A stretch of DNA of 64,000 nt from an uncultured Dysgonomonas sp. (GTDB lineage Bacteria; Bacteroidota; Bacteroidia; Bacteroidales; Dysgonomonadaceae): assembly GCF_900079725.1 (NCBI RefSeq), contig NZ_LT599032.1:2254253-2318252 (forward strand). Direction: 5' to 3'. The notes under the pieces are model-generated. The model was not told the origin of the DNA and did not search any database. It saw only the letters and a list, made by a program, of their open reading frames with translations. Position numbers and translations under genes: made by a program. Positions within the stretch are counted from its first letter, which is position 1; the number at the start of each line of letters is the position of its first letter. Below, one piece after another: positions 54,424 through 64,000 of this stretch.

Positions 54424-57400
54424 TCAGGGTTTATTGCGCCCTTCCAAAAAATCGGATGGTAATACTCCATACTGCTTCTGGAAACATTTGGCAAAATACG
54501 ACGGGTTATTAAATCCGACCATATAGCAGACCTCGTTTACGCGGTATTTATTTTCATTCAATAGCTCTGTAGCCCTTTTCAGCCTTACCATCAGCAACAG
54601 CTTGTTCGGGGTGATGCCCGACAGGTTTTTAATCTTGGCAAATAAGCCGGAACTGCTGATATGAAGCTCTTCTGCTAAATGCTCAATAGTGAAATCAACA
54701 TTGGCAATATTCTTTTCTATAATATCGTTTACCTTTGCAAGGAATTCTTCGTCTCCCCTGTTTCCTGCAATGCTTTTCAAAGAGGCAAATGGTGTCTCCG
54801 TAAATTTCTTCAGAAGGTTTCGCCTCGATTCGAGAAGGTTTCTTATCTGCACCGAAAGAAATGAGATCGAAAATGGTTTCTCTACATACGCATCCGCCCC
54901 TATCTCCAGCGCCTCAATCTTGGATGCAATATTGGTCTTGGCGGTCAGCATTATCAAAGGGATATGGTTCCAGAGTAAACTACTCTTTACCTTATTACAG
55001 AATTCTATCCCATCCATATTAGGCATCATTATGTCGCTTATGATCAGGTCCACTTCCTCCTTTTCCAATAATTTTATTCCTTCCATGCCATCATTTGCCA
55101 GAAGTACATTATATACTAGAACCAGATTCTTTTTGATAAACTCCTGCATATCAGGATTATCTTCTACAATCAGGATAGTTTGCCTGTCCTCTTCATGTAA
55201 AGACTCCTTTAAGTTAATATTTGGCAGAGAGGTATTCAGGTCATTTTTCAATACCTCTTCATGCGACTCTCTTTCGGGTTCAATCGTCTGGCCCATGCTT
55301 ATCGTATTCATTGGAAGTGTAATAGACACAGAAAGACCTTTACCCGGTTCGCTTTCTATATCTATACTCCCGTTACAAGCATCTACAATCGTTTTTACCA
55401 GATAAAGCCCCAGTCCTGTTCCGGCTTTGTGGCTACCCGAAATCTGATAGAATGGTTTGAAAATCTTCTCCCTCTCGTTTTCGGATATACCATCTCCATT
55501 ATCTTTTACGCATATGATATATTTATTACCTTCTACATCTGAGCGTAGTGTAAGCTCTATGTAGTCTCTCGTATATTTCGATGCGTTGTTGAGCAGATTA
55601 CTGACCACCTTTGTAAGATTCTCTACATCTATTGCAGTACGAAAGTCCTTATTATCGTATGTATACAGGAATTTAATATGCTTATGCTCTACATAAGATT
55701 TGAAGCGGTCGTACATGTTCAATAAGAATTCATATACATTCTGATCCGATAAAGTAATCTGTATCGTCTCTCTTTCTATCTTCCTGAAATCGAGTAGTTG
55801 GTTTACCAGATTAAGGAGCCTTTGGCTATTACGGTCTATAATATTCAGATCTCCCTTTATATTTTCGGGCAAAGTATCCGAGGTTTCTATAATTTGTTCC
55901 AAAGGCCCTATTATAAGGCTCACAGGGGTGCGTATCTCGTGAGCAATGGAAGTAAAGAAGTTTATTTTAGAATCATAGGCTTCTTTTTCCTGCTCATTCC
56001 TGATTTTCTCTATTCTATCCTTATTCCTTTTTTCATCCCGGTTCCTTATATAAGTGAGAAAAGCTATCAATGCAGCCATAGCCAGCAATATATAAAAGCT
56101 GACAGACCATTTATTCCACCAGAACGGAGGAGTAATTACCAGTTTAATCTTCAGCCCCGTATCGTTCCATATACCATCATTATTTGATGCTTTGACCTTA
56201 AAGTAATATTCGCCCGGAGGTATATTCGTATAAGCTGCCTTACGCACTTTACCTACATAGTTCCAGTGCTTATCGAAACCTTCGAGCATAAAAGCATATT
56301 CATTTTTTTCAGGGGCAAAATAGCTTAGTGCTGTATATTCGAAACTAAAGCCATTTTTATTATAGGGCAATGTTATCTGACGGATACTATCTTCGCCATA
56401 TGATAGGTAATCGTAAAAATTCACAGACTTATTAAACAACTGAAAATCCGTAACCTCTATTAATGGTATAGACCTGTTTATTACAATCTGCTTAGGATAA
56501 AAAGCATTGAATCCGGTTGCTGTTCCCAAATATATTCTGCCGGAAGATGTCTTTATCCCGGACTTTCCTGTAAACTGATCACTCAATAATCCATCACCTT
56601 TTGTAAAAATACGGTATTGGTTGGTTTTAGGATCGAAACTTACCAGCCCTCGGGTAGTGGCTATCCACAAGAAACCATTATCACTGAATATACTACAAAT
56701 TGCATTACTCTGAAAGTTAACCGATACTTGTATAAAAGACTGAGTTACGGCATCATACCGGCACAAACCGCTATTTGTTCCTATCCATAACTGACCGGAC
56801 TCATCGAGACAAAGACAAATAACATCGTTACTTATCAAAGAAGACTTATCCTCCGGATCAAACTGGTATGCATGCCATTGTTTTGTATCCAGATTGTAGG
56901 TATGAATCCCATCCCCAATAGTTGCTATCCAAATGGTATTGCCTACCTGAAGTATATCGAGAATTAAAGTATTCAATTTTTTCATACGTATGAAAGTATC
57001 TGATTTTTTCTCATAGATACTTACCCCCGTTGTAGTCCCAATCCAGAGATTATCACGGGAATCCTTATATAAAGCATATACATTATTAGCATCCAGAGAG
57101 GTCGAATCTGACGGATTGTTATAATAGCACTTAAACTTCTTTGTACGCAGGTCCATCACATTCAGCCCTCCCGAATATGTACCTATCCATAAATTATCAT
57201 CGTATATACACAGAGCATGTACATTGTGATAAGAAAGACTGTTCCTGTTCTTATCGGGCTTATAAGAAATAAAGTTTTCTGTTTTTGTATTGAAGAAGTT
57301 CAGTCCCCCGTCATCCGTCCCTATCCATAGGTTACCGGATATGTCTTCACAAAATGTACTCACAACATTACCACTTATCGAATTTTCGTACCTGTCGTGC

Positions 57401-58467
57401 GTGTAACTTGTAAAATAGTTTCTGTTAGGAGATGCATAATTGATCCCGCCATAATAAGTACCTATCCAAAGCCCGCCTTCCCTATCCTTATATATAGGGT
57501 AAACAAAGCGATTCGATAATACCGGCTCCTTGATATGAGACTCCCTCTTATTACCGATAACAGGCGATATGCTGAAAGAAGTCAATCCGTCATTCGAACC
57601 TATCAACAGCTTCCCCGGCTCATATTCCATCAGGGAATGAATATGGAGTATTTTGTCTACATTCTCAGTGTTCAGATAGTTACCTTTAATTCCGGTTTTC
57701 TTATCTATTTCGAAAAGACCATTAGTCCATGTTCCCAGCCATAGCATACCGAAGGTATCTTCCAACAGTGTATAGCCTCGGAGTTGGCACAACAGATCGG
57801 AGTTGGTATCAGGAAATGCAGGAACAAACTCATCTTTCTTCTTATCTAATTTATATAACTGATATATCGTATTATTAACTAATGCCCATATCGTATTATC
57901 GCGGTCTTTATAAACACAGGTCGTAAAAACCGGCTCCTGTTTGTTTTTCACATATTTATCAAAAGAGTACAACTTTAACATATCTGTATGTCTGTTATAA
58001 AAAAACACTCCCTGCTTAAATGAACTTATCCATATATTCTCATTCTCATCGGATAGAATATTCTGTATCTTATCGTTGAGCGGAATATTCTCCTTCGTTC
58101 TCTTTGTAAAAGGACAAAAGCGGTCGCTTTGGTAATCATAAATAGAGATTCCGGTCTCAGTCCCTACCCACAGTTTTCTGTTTATATCTTCATAAAGACT
58201 GTAGATATAATTGTTCACAATAGATGTGCTATCCCTTGGTATATTCCTGTATGAATGAAAATTATATCCATCGAAACGGTTGAGTCCATCTTCTGTTCCT
58301 ATCCAGATATAACCTCTCGAATCCTGCTCAATAGCGTATACAGTATTCGACGACAGTCCGTTCTCTACAAAGTAATATTTAAAATTCAGCTCAATTCCTG
58401 CAAGCGGAGAAGTAAAAAGAAAAAAACATACTATCACCAGGAATGTCTTTAATATCCGTGTTTTCAT
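54424..58467 (-). CDS. hybrid two-component system regulator (HTCS)
   Basis: The 1347-residue one-protein system has a signal peptide, a periplasmic double beta-propeller of about 14 repeats (units such as YIWIGTEDGLNRFDGYNF and NLWIGTDDGGLNFFN), a Y_Y_Y domain near 690-755, a membrane segment (SFYILLAMAALIAFLTYI), a histidine kinase with H843 in SIAHEIRTP and a GTGLGLYLVK ATP lid, a receiver domain with D1145 in ISDIMMPNMDG, and an AraC-type DNA-binding end (VNEVCYMVGFNNPSYFAKCF). HTCS proteins sense glycan fragments and activate the neighbouring locus. The frame opens 16 codons earlier at 58515, but M17 starts the signal peptide. Confidence 0.95.
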   Translation of the reverse strand: MKTRILKTFLVIVCFFLFTSPLAGIELNFKYYFVENGLSSNTVYAIEQDSRGYIWIGTEDGLNRFDGYNFHSYRNIPRDSTSIVNNYIYSLYEDINRKLWVGTETGISIYDYQSDRFCPFTKRTKENIPLNDKIQNILSDENENIWISSFKQGVFFYNRHTDMLKLYSFDKYVKNKQEPVFTTCVYKDRDNTIWALVNNTIYQLYKLDKKKDEFVPAFPDTNSDLLCQLRGYTLLEDTFGMLWLGTWTNGLFEIDKKTGIKGNYLNTENVDKILHIHSLMEYEPGKLLIGSNDGLTSFSISPVIGNKRESHIKEPVLSNRFVYPIYKDREGGLWIGTYYGGINYASPNRNYFTSYTHDRYENSISGNVVSTFCEDISGNLWIGTDDGGLNFFNTKTENFISYKPDKNRNSLSYHNVHALCIYDDNLWIGTYSGGLNVMDLRTKKFKCYYNNPSDSTSLDANNVYALYKDSRDNLWIGTTTGVSIYEKKSDTFIRMKKLNTLILDILQVGNTIWIATIGDGIHTYNLDTKQWHAYQFDPEDKSSLISNDVICLCLDESGQLWIGTNSGLCRYDAVTQSFIQVSVNFQSNAICSIFSDNGFLWIATTRGLVSFDPKTNQYRIFTKGDGLLSDQFTGKSGIKTSSGRIYLGTATGFNAFYPKQIVINRSIPLIEVTDFQLFNKSVNFYDYLSYGEDSIRQITLPYNKNGFSFEYTALSYFAPEKNEYAFMLEGFDKHWNYVGKVRKAAYTNIPPGEYYFKVKASNNDGIWNDTGLKIKLVITPPFWWNKWSVSFYILLAMAALIAFLTYIRNRDEKRNKDRIEKIRNEQEKEAYDSKINFFTSIAHEIRTPVSLIIGPLEQIIETSDTLPENIKGDLNIIDRNSQRLLNLVNQLLDFRKIERETIQITLSDQNVYEFLLNMYDRFKSYVEHKHIKFLYTYDNKDFRTAIDVENLTKVVSNLLNNASKYTRDYIELTLRSDVEGNKYIICVKDNGDGISENEREKIFKPFYQISGSHKAGTGLGLYLVKTIVDACNGSIDIESEPGKGLSVSITLPMNTISMGQTIEPERESHEEVLKNDLNTSLPNINLKESLHEEDRQTILIVEDNPDMQEFIKKNLVLVYNVLLANDGMEGIKLLEKEEVDLIISDIMMPNMDGIEFCNKVKSSLLWNHIPLIMLTAKTNIASKIEALEIGADAYVEKPFSISFLSVQIRNLLESRRNLLKKFTETPFASLKSIAGNRGDEEFLAKVNDIIEKNIANVDFTIEHLAEELHISSSGLFAKIKNLSGITPNKLLLMVRLKRATELLNENKYRVNEVCYMVGFNNPSYFAKCFQKQYGVLPSDFLEGRNKP

Positions 58468-58743
58468 ATAGTATAAAGGTTTTAAGTGTAAATATCGCAC
58501 TTTTTCCGATAACACAAAATTTCAAAAAGATAGCACAATCCTACAAATGAATATCCAAACAACTGGTTTACTGAAATTTAATCTCAATTATTGCATCATA
58601 GTTAAAATATTAATTTGGATAAATTTCGCATTGTTCTGGAGATTCGTTGCATATGCCTTCAACATATTTTAACGTCTTTTGCAATAGAGGAATTGCCCGC
58701 TTCAATTCTTTGATTATTACCGGAATCTAAAACTTATTATAGT
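58468..58743. other. divergent control region of the polysaccharide locus
   Basis: 276 AT-rich bases separate the HTCS gene from the alpha-galactosidase gene. The HTCS target site is expected here, but I see no clear inverted or direct repeat and no promoter that fits the consensus on both parts. Confidence 0.4.
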
Positions 58744-59985
58744 ATGAAAAGCATTATCACATTCTTTTTATTATTTATAGGTATTTGTAATTTCTCCCTT
58801 GCCCAACAGGAATTCGGGAAACAAGACCAATCAGTCATTTCTGAATTTGACAAACTTGCCCAGACTCCCCCGATGGGATGGAACAGCTGGAATAAATTCG
58901 GTTGCAACGTCAGTGAAAGACTGATTAAAGAGATGGCCGATGCCATTGTTTCATCGGGAATGAAAGATGCCGGCTACGAATATGTGGTGATCGACGATTG
59001 CTGGCAAACCGGACGCGATGAGAACGGAAATATCATAGTAGATAAAGATCACTTTCCCAACGGAATGAAACCGGTTGCCGACTATGTCCACAGTTTAGGC
59101 CTCAAATTCGGGATATACTCCTGTGCAGGGAGCAAAACATGCCAGGGAAGGCCGGGCAGCCGTGGATACCAGTTTCAGGACGCACGCCAATATGCCGGAT
59201 GGGGTGTCGACTACCTCAAATACGACTGGTGCTACAATGAAGGCCAGGATGCTAAAGCCGCCTATAAAACGATGAGCGACGCATTAAAGGCGTGTGGCAG
59301 ACCTATCGTATTCAGCATATGCGAGTGGGGCGAAAACAAACCTTGGGAATGGGGTAAAGGCATAGGCCATCTATGGCGCATTACAGCCGATATACGCGAC
59401 TGTTACGACTGCAAGTTCAACTGGGGTGGAGTAGGCGTCCTGCAAATACTGGACAAGGCTCTAACAATCACCCAATATTCCGGCCCGGGGCACTGGAACG
59501 ACCTGGAAATGCTCGAAATCGGTAATGGAGGACAGACAGAGCATGAATATCGTTCACATTTTGCTATCTGGAGTATGATGTCTGCCCCCTTGATGGCAGG
59601 TAATGATATCCGCAATATGGACGCACTGACAAAGGAAATACTTCTCAACAAAGAGGCTATCGCAATCAATCAGGATAAGCGGGGAAAATCTGCATTCCGC
59701 TTTGTAGAGCTGAATGGAATAGACATACTAGTAAAAGCCCTGTCCGACGGTGATGTAGCATTCTTATTTATCAACCGCAACAATTTTAAGATAGATCTCA
59801 ACTACAACTGGAACTTTGATACTGTATATGACCAAAGTCTCGAAAATGGCTCATTGTATATGAAACGCATGCCGAGAAGAATCAAAAATATATGGACACA
59901 GCAAGATATGGGTACTACTGATACCGCATTAAGCAAAGTATTGGAACCTCATGAAAGCCTGTTTCTAAGACTCAGGAAAATCTAA
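58744..59985 (+). CDS. GH27 alpha-galactosidase
   Basis: The 413-residue enzyme has a signal peptide (MKSIITFFLLFIGICNFSLA) and the GH27 TIM barrel: PPMGWNSWNKFGCNVSE, YVVIDDCWQTGRDENG, LKFGIYSCAGSKTCQGRPGS. The nucleophile is D161 in YLKYDWC and the acid/base D216 in RITADIRD; GPGHWNDLEMLEIGNGG also fits. It releases terminal alpha-D-galactose, for example from galactomannan or raffinose-type sugars. A beta-sandwich end follows. As the first plus-strand gene after the regulator it hints that the locus targets alpha-galactosylated glycans. Confidence 0.95.
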   Translation: MKSIITFFLLFIGICNFSLAQQEFGKQDQSVISEFDKLAQTPPMGWNSWNKFGCNVSERLIKEMADAIVSSGMKDAGYEYVVIDDCWQTGRDENGNIIVDKDHFPNGMKPVADYVHSLGLKFGIYSCAGSKTCQGRPGSRGYQFQDARQYAGWGVDYLKYDWCYNEGQDAKAAYKTMSDALKACGRPIVFSICEWGENKPWEWGKGIGHLWRITADIRDCYDCKFNWGGVGVLQILDKALTITQYSGPGHWNDLEMLEIGNGGQTEHEYRSHFAIWSMMSAPLMAGNDIRNMDALTKEILLNKEAIAINQDKRGKSAFRFVELNGIDILVKALSDGDVAFLFINRNNFKIDLNYNWNFDTVYDQSLENGSLYMKRMPRRIKNIWTQQDMGTTDTALSKVLEPHESLFLRLRKI

Positions 59986-60021
59986 TATAATACCAATGTA
60001 TAACTTTAAAATTATGAAAAC

Positions 60022-61680
60022 ATGAAGATGAAGCATTATTTCCTTGCCATCTTGGCTCTTTTAATGAGCGCTTGCGGTGACCTCATGAACCCAATCCCCA
60101 CAATTGACATAAATCCGGCATTTTCAAATTCCGGGTTTACAAATGCAACAATCATATCCCAGAACGAATCGGATACTTACAAAATGACTTATGCCAGAGT
60201 AAACGGGATATCCAGAGAACTTACAATGAATCTGACAGTTGACGAAAGTGCACTGAGCAAATACAATCAGGAAAATAATACGGATTATAAACTACTTCCT
60301 TCCGATTGTTACACAATGCCAGCAAATGCAAAGTTTGAAGTAAAATCGAAAAATGCAAACTTCGACGTCACCATTTATTCTAAAAAGCTATATGAAGCGG
60401 CCGGCTCCATTGATGCTGCGTCGAAATATGTTTTACCCATAAAAGGTATTACAGACGAAAAAGACGGAGTGGATGCAAATGAGAATAAAAACACAGTTCT
60501 GCTTCATATTAACATGCTTGCTTCAACTGTCACACCCAACATTCCTGAATCACCTGTAAATCTATATTTTGCAAAAGGAAGCGAAGCACAAGAGGAAATA
60601 ACAATAGAGGCTGCGCTAAACTTTACAGGCATTGATGCAAACCTAATCTCGGTTAAGGTCGATGACAAAGCGCCATTACTCGAAAGCGGAGAATACAGCC
60701 TTCTGCCTGCGGCCAATTACAGCTTCGGGAAAGCTATAGTTGCTTCGGATGGTGGTATATCTATCAAAGGTAAAATAAATGCAATAGGCTTATCCGACGA
60801 GAATAAGTATATTTTACCATGTTATTTTTATTCTTCCGATCCTAAATATGCAATCAAACAAGACAGTCCTATATACTATTCTGTCAATGTTGCAGACCTT
60901 GAAGTTTCCATTACGGACGCAAGTGCTACAAAGGCTAAAGAAGCATATTCCAGCATCGCCAGCATTTCAGGCTCTGTAAATGTTACAATAAATACGATGA
61001 TCGGCAGCGATCTCTCTATTAATTTCTCATACGACCCCTCTCTTATTTCGGCATTCAACACTAAAAACAATCAAAACTATCTGACCCTGCCGGAAGGCTC
61101 TGTTGAAATAACAAATGGCAAAATAGAAGCCGGAAACAAAGCAATAAATATTCCGTACAAACTAGATATTTCAAAATTGACACTGGCCGACGGCAAACAT
61201 TATCTGGTGCCTTTGGTAATTCAGGAAGAAGACCTGGAAATGGGTGCTGTAACAGGATCAAAGGTTATCTATCTGGATGTAACAAAGACACTGGTAGGAG
61301 AATATAACCGGGAAGTCATAGTAAATCAAAGAACCCGTAACGTAGGAAATACCATTTGGGAAGCATCGAAATGCCAACGGGCAGGGGATGCTGCATGGGA
61401 CGCTGTAATAGCAACAGCACAATACGGATTTGGCGGTGATGGCGACTGGTATGCCGTATTATTCTCTGTTACCGGCGAAGATATGACAGGAATGGCAAAT
61501 TGTAAAAAGATAAAAATATTCACATTCTTAGAATTAATCGAAGGAGACGGAAGTAATAAGGTAACAGAGAATAAATCGTATTTCAATACCGTAACAGGAG
61601 AAGTATATATCGACTGCTATGTCTACGAAAGCTGGTTTGCCAAATCTTATAAAGAAACTTACTCCTTCAAGAGGAAATAA
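60022..61680 (+). CDS. DUF1735-domain surface lipoprotein (SusE-like position)
   Basis: The 552-residue lipoprotein has a signal with C17 (LALLMSACGD). Two DUF1735-type beta domains follow, about 30-170 and 290-420, each with a phrase like LSKYNQENNTDYKLLPSDCY or ISAFNTKNNQNYLTLPEGSV. The C-terminal region has a DUF4361-like part (TIWEASKCQRAGDAAWDAV to the end). Such proteins bind glycans on the cell surface. It stands between the alpha-galactosidase gene and the SusC gene and is probably co-transcribed with both. ATG 60028 is an equal alternative start. Confidence 0.85.
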   Translation: MKMKHYFLAILALLMSACGDLMNPIPTIDINPAFSNSGFTNATIISQNESDTYKMTYARVNGISRELTMNLTVDESALSKYNQENNTDYKLLPSDCYTMPANAKFEVKSKNANFDVTIYSKKLYEAAGSIDAASKYVLPIKGITDEKDGVDANENKNTVLLHINMLASTVTPNIPESPVNLYFAKGSEAQEEITIEAALNFTGIDANLISVKVDDKAPLLESGEYSLLPAANYSFGKAIVASDGGISIKGKINAIGLSDENKYILPCYFYSSDPKYAIKQDSPIYYSVNVADLEVSITDASATKAKEAYSSIASISGSVNVTINTMIGSDLSINFSYDPSLISAFNTKNNQNYLTLPEGSVEITNGKIEAGNKAINIPYKLDISKLTLADGKHYLVPLVIQEEDLEMGAVTGSKVIYLDVTKTLVGEYNREVIVNQRTRNVGNTIWEASKCQRAGDAAWDAVIATAQYGFGGDGDWYAVLFSVTGEDMTGMANCKKIKIFTFLELIEGDGSNKVTENKSYFNTVTGEVYIDCYVYESWFAKSYKETYSFKRK

Positions 61681-61726
61681 TAGCTATGATTTATATATGG
61701 AAAAGAAAAACCTATAAAATATAAAA

Positions 61727-64000
61727 ATGAAAAACATGAATAAACATCTAAAACTTCATCGAATATCACGTAAAGTTTTGTCTTACGCTTTATTCCTTTG
61801 TTTACTTCCGGTAGCAGCTTATCCGGTAAATACCAAGAACAATGTTTCTTCTCCGGACGAGATCTTGCAAAAGGGAACTGCAATAACCGGAACGGTACAT
61901 GATTCAGGCGGTACGCCTCTTATTGGGGTTAGTGTAACAGAAAAAGGAACTACAAACGGGACATTGACAGACTTAGACGGTAAATTTTCCTTGACTCTGT
62001 CCCGTGACAATGCTGTACTCGTTATTTCATATGTGGGGTTCACTCCTGAAGAAATCGTGGTAGGCAATAACAAGCAGTTTTCAGTAATATTAAAAGAAAA
62101 TATGACCGGGCTGGACGAAGTTATTGTTGTCGGTTACGGATCTCAGAAGAAAGCGACCCTTACCGGCTCTGTTTCACAAGTTGGAGGCGACGATTTAGTA
62201 AAAGTCGCAGCAGCGAACCTTACTAACACACTTGCCGGTAAAACAGCAGGCGTTATCGCCAATGTACGTTCCGGTGAGCCGGGAGAAGACAATGCCAGTA
62301 TCCTGATTAGGGGAAAAGGGACTACCGGAAATACATCCCCTCTCATTATCGTCGACGGAATCGCCGACCGTGGATTTGCACGCCTCAATCCGGAAGATAT
62401 AGAATCCATATCTGTATTGAAAGATGCTTCGGCTGCTATCTACGGAGCCCGTGCGGCAAATGGTGTTATCCTGGTAACTACCAAGCGCGGAAAAGAAGGG
62501 AAAATAAAAGTAAATTATAGCGGTAGCGTTTCTTTCTCTCAACCAACACGTATTCCTGAGATGCTCAATTCATATCAGTATGCTACGTATGTTAACGAAT
62601 ATGACCGCCGTCATGGGCTAACCGAAACTTATTCATCCGATGCCCTCCAGAAATTACAGGACGGTTCCGACCCTATGAATTATGCAAATACCGATTGGTG
62701 GGGATCCGTAGCTAAAGACTGGACTAACAGGACACAACACAGTATCGCCATCAGCGGAGGTTCGGATAAGGTATCTTTCTATACTTCGGCTCAATATATG
62801 TGGCAGGATGCCATATATAAAAACAGCGCACAGGATTACGGGCAATACCAGTTCACGACAAATCTGGATGCAAAAATATCAAGTAAGATACGTTTTAGTA
62901 TGGATATACGCGGACGTAAAGAATCACGTCAACGCGGGGTATATGATACAGACTATCTGTTCGGTTACTTCCTTACTACCAATCCGATGGCTGCCCCATA
63001 TTATCCTAACGGATTACCCCGTGTAGGATATGACGGAGTGACACGCAACGCGGCTGTAATGGTGACAGATGCTCCCGGAACAAATAAATACACATACAAC
63101 ATACTAAACATTAAACCTACACTGCATATCGATCTGGACATTATCACAAAAGGGCTTTATGCAGAGGGTTATGCCGCGCTGGACTATTCTTTCAATAACG
63201 GTAAAACAATAAATCACCCCTACGACCTGTTCGAATACGATCCGGCTACCGATAAATACAATAATATGAGATCGGCTACAGGAGCAATCTCCCTGAATTC
63301 GTGGGCCGACAACTCTGACAGAACAACTATAAACGCCCGTATAGGATACAAAAATACTTTCGGAGACCACAAGATAGATGCTTTTGCTGCTTACGAACAG
63401 TTTAAATATAACTACAACAATGTTTCTGCCTACAGAACCAACTATCTGTCGACAGCAATAATGGAGATATTCGCCGGAAGCGATAATCCCGAGGACATGA
63501 GTAATGGCGGATATGCAGGTGTAGACGCACGTCAAAACTTTTTCGGCCGTGTAAACTATGGTTATAAAGACAAGTATCTGGCAGAAGTGACGATGAGATA
63601 TGATGGCTCTATGAATTTCGCACCGGGCAAACGGTGGGGCTTCTTCCCTGCATTTTCGGCAGGCTGGATAATCTCGGAAGAAAGTTTCTTCGAACCTATC
63701 AAATCTACTGTAAACTTCCTTAAGCTAAAGGGTTCATGGGGTATGATGGGAAATGACAATGTAGGCGCATTCCAATTCCTTTCGCGCTACAAATTCATTG
63801 CATCCGACGATGCAGTAGAGCACAAAGCGGGCGGCGTTATGTTTGGTGATAATGTATATAAGGGATTATTCGAAGCACTGACTAAAAATCCTGATATAAC
63901 ATGGGAAACAGCCAAAACTACGAATGTCGGTTTTTCTGCCCAGTTCCTGAATGGCAAATTCAATTTGGACTTCGATTATTTCTCATCTCGCAGAAGTGAT
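61727..64000 (+). CDS. SusC/RagA-family TonB-linked outer-membrane transporter, partial
   Basis: The gene is open to the window end; 758 codons are present. A signal peptide (SYALFLCLLPVAA region) is followed by a carboxypeptidase-like domain with ITGTVHDSGGTPLIGVSV, a TonB-box region LDEVIVVGYGSQKKATLTGS, a plug with NTLAGKTAGVIANVRSGEPG, LIIVDGIADRGFARL and VLKDASAAIYGARAANGVI, then the start of the barrel. No frameshift is seen. A SusD partner should follow outside the window. It imports the oligosaccharides produced by the locus. Confidence 0.93.
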   Translation, partial: MKNMNKHLKLHRISRKVLSYALFLCLLPVAAYPVNTKNNVSSPDEILQKGTAITGTVHDSGGTPLIGVSVTEKGTTNGTLTDLDGKFSLTLSRDNAVLVISYVGFTPEEIVVGNNKQFSVILKENMTGLDEVIVVGYGSQKKATLTGSVSQVGGDDLVKVAAANLTNTLAGKTAGVIANVRSGEPGEDNASILIRGKGTTGNTSPLIIVDGIADRGFARLNPEDIESISVLKDASAAIYGARAANGVILVTTKRGKEGKIKVNYSGSVSFSQPTRIPEMLNSYQYATYVNEYDRRHGLTETYSSDALQKLQDGSDPMNYANTDWWGSVAKDWTNRTQHSIAISGGSDKVSFYTSAQYMWQDAIYKNSAQDYGQYQFTTNLDAKISSKIRFSMDIRGRKESRQRGVYDTDYLFGYFLTTNPMAAPYYPNGLPRVGYDGVTRNAAVMVTDAPGTNKYTYNILNIKPTLHIDLDIITKGLYAEGYAALDYSFNNGKTINHPYDLFEYDPATDKYNNMRSATGAISLNSWADNSDRTTINARIGYKNTFGDHKIDAFAAYEQFKYNYNNVSAYRTNYLSTAIMEIFAGSDNPEDMSNGGYAGVDARQNFFGRVNYGYKDKYLAEVTMRYDGSMNFAPGKRWGFFPAFSAGWIISEESFFEPIKSTVNFLKLKGSWGMMGNDNVGAFQFLSRYKFIASDDAVEHKAGGVMFGDNVYKGLFEALTKNPDITWETAKTTNVGFSAQFLNGKFNLDFDYFSSRRSD

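Overview
The window comes from the chromosome of a member of the Bacteroidota, most likely a Bacteroidales species close to Dysgonomonas or Porphyromonadaceae (genus is inference). The evidence is SusC/SusD pairs, a one-protein hybrid two-component regulator, DUF1735 surface lipoproteins, Bacteroidota-type promoters (TTTG, about 20 bp, TAnnTTTG), AT-rich leaders without clear Shine-Dalgarno sites, and the gene order of the dcw cluster.

Layout. 1-705 is the end of a GH78-like alpha-L-rhamnosidase gene. 706-1116 is a regulatory region with phased DnaA-box-like repeats and a MraZ box. 1117-17705 is the division and cell wall (dcw) cluster: mraZ, rsmH, ftsL, ftsI, murE, mraY, murD, ftsW, murG, murC, ftsQ, ftsA, ftsZ and a yqeY-like gene, closed by an intrinsic terminator. 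A 550-bp element with a single-tyrosine (IS200/REP-associated) transposase gene and terminal hairpins sits between murC and ftsQ. 17848-19097 holds two small envelope genes. 19110-28907 (minus strand) carries mutL, an OstA/LptA-like gene, three SurA/PpiD-like chaperone genes and guaB. 29059-37267 (minus) carries a secreted protein of unknown role and a SusC-SusD-TlpA-EFR1 ferredoxin row.

37645-46876 (plus) is a metabolic and export module: a cytoplasmic Gfo/Idh/MocA oxidoreductase, then a DoxX membrane protein, two Gfo/Idh/MocA proteins with twin-arginine N-termini, a DUF1080 lipoprotein, a sugar isomerase/epimerase-like lipoprotein, ApbE, TatA and TatC. It resembles the 3-keto-glycoside pathway described in Bacteroides thetaiotaomicron, in which a glycoside is oxidised at C3, cleaved by a lyase and hydrated. 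Here it lies beside the Tat genes that its dehydrogenases appear to need. 47154-48979 is an RNA-repair pair (RNA ligase plus HD-Pnk) behind a good promoter and a structured leader.

49422-51423 is a gene-poor island. It holds a GC-rich element of about 460 bp (49683-50140) that folds into a closing stem with three long helices and two terminal hairpins, two full copies of a dispersed palindrome, and one HTH gene. 51424-54318 is a GntR/ABC-transporter operon. 54424-64000 is the left part of a polysaccharide utilisation locus: hybrid two-component regulator, GH27 alpha-galactosidase, DUF1735 lipoprotein and a SusC gene that runs off the window.

The strongest candidates for something undescribed are the multi-branched element at 49683-50140 and the Tat-DoxX-ApbE-linked glycoside oxidation module at 38994-46876.
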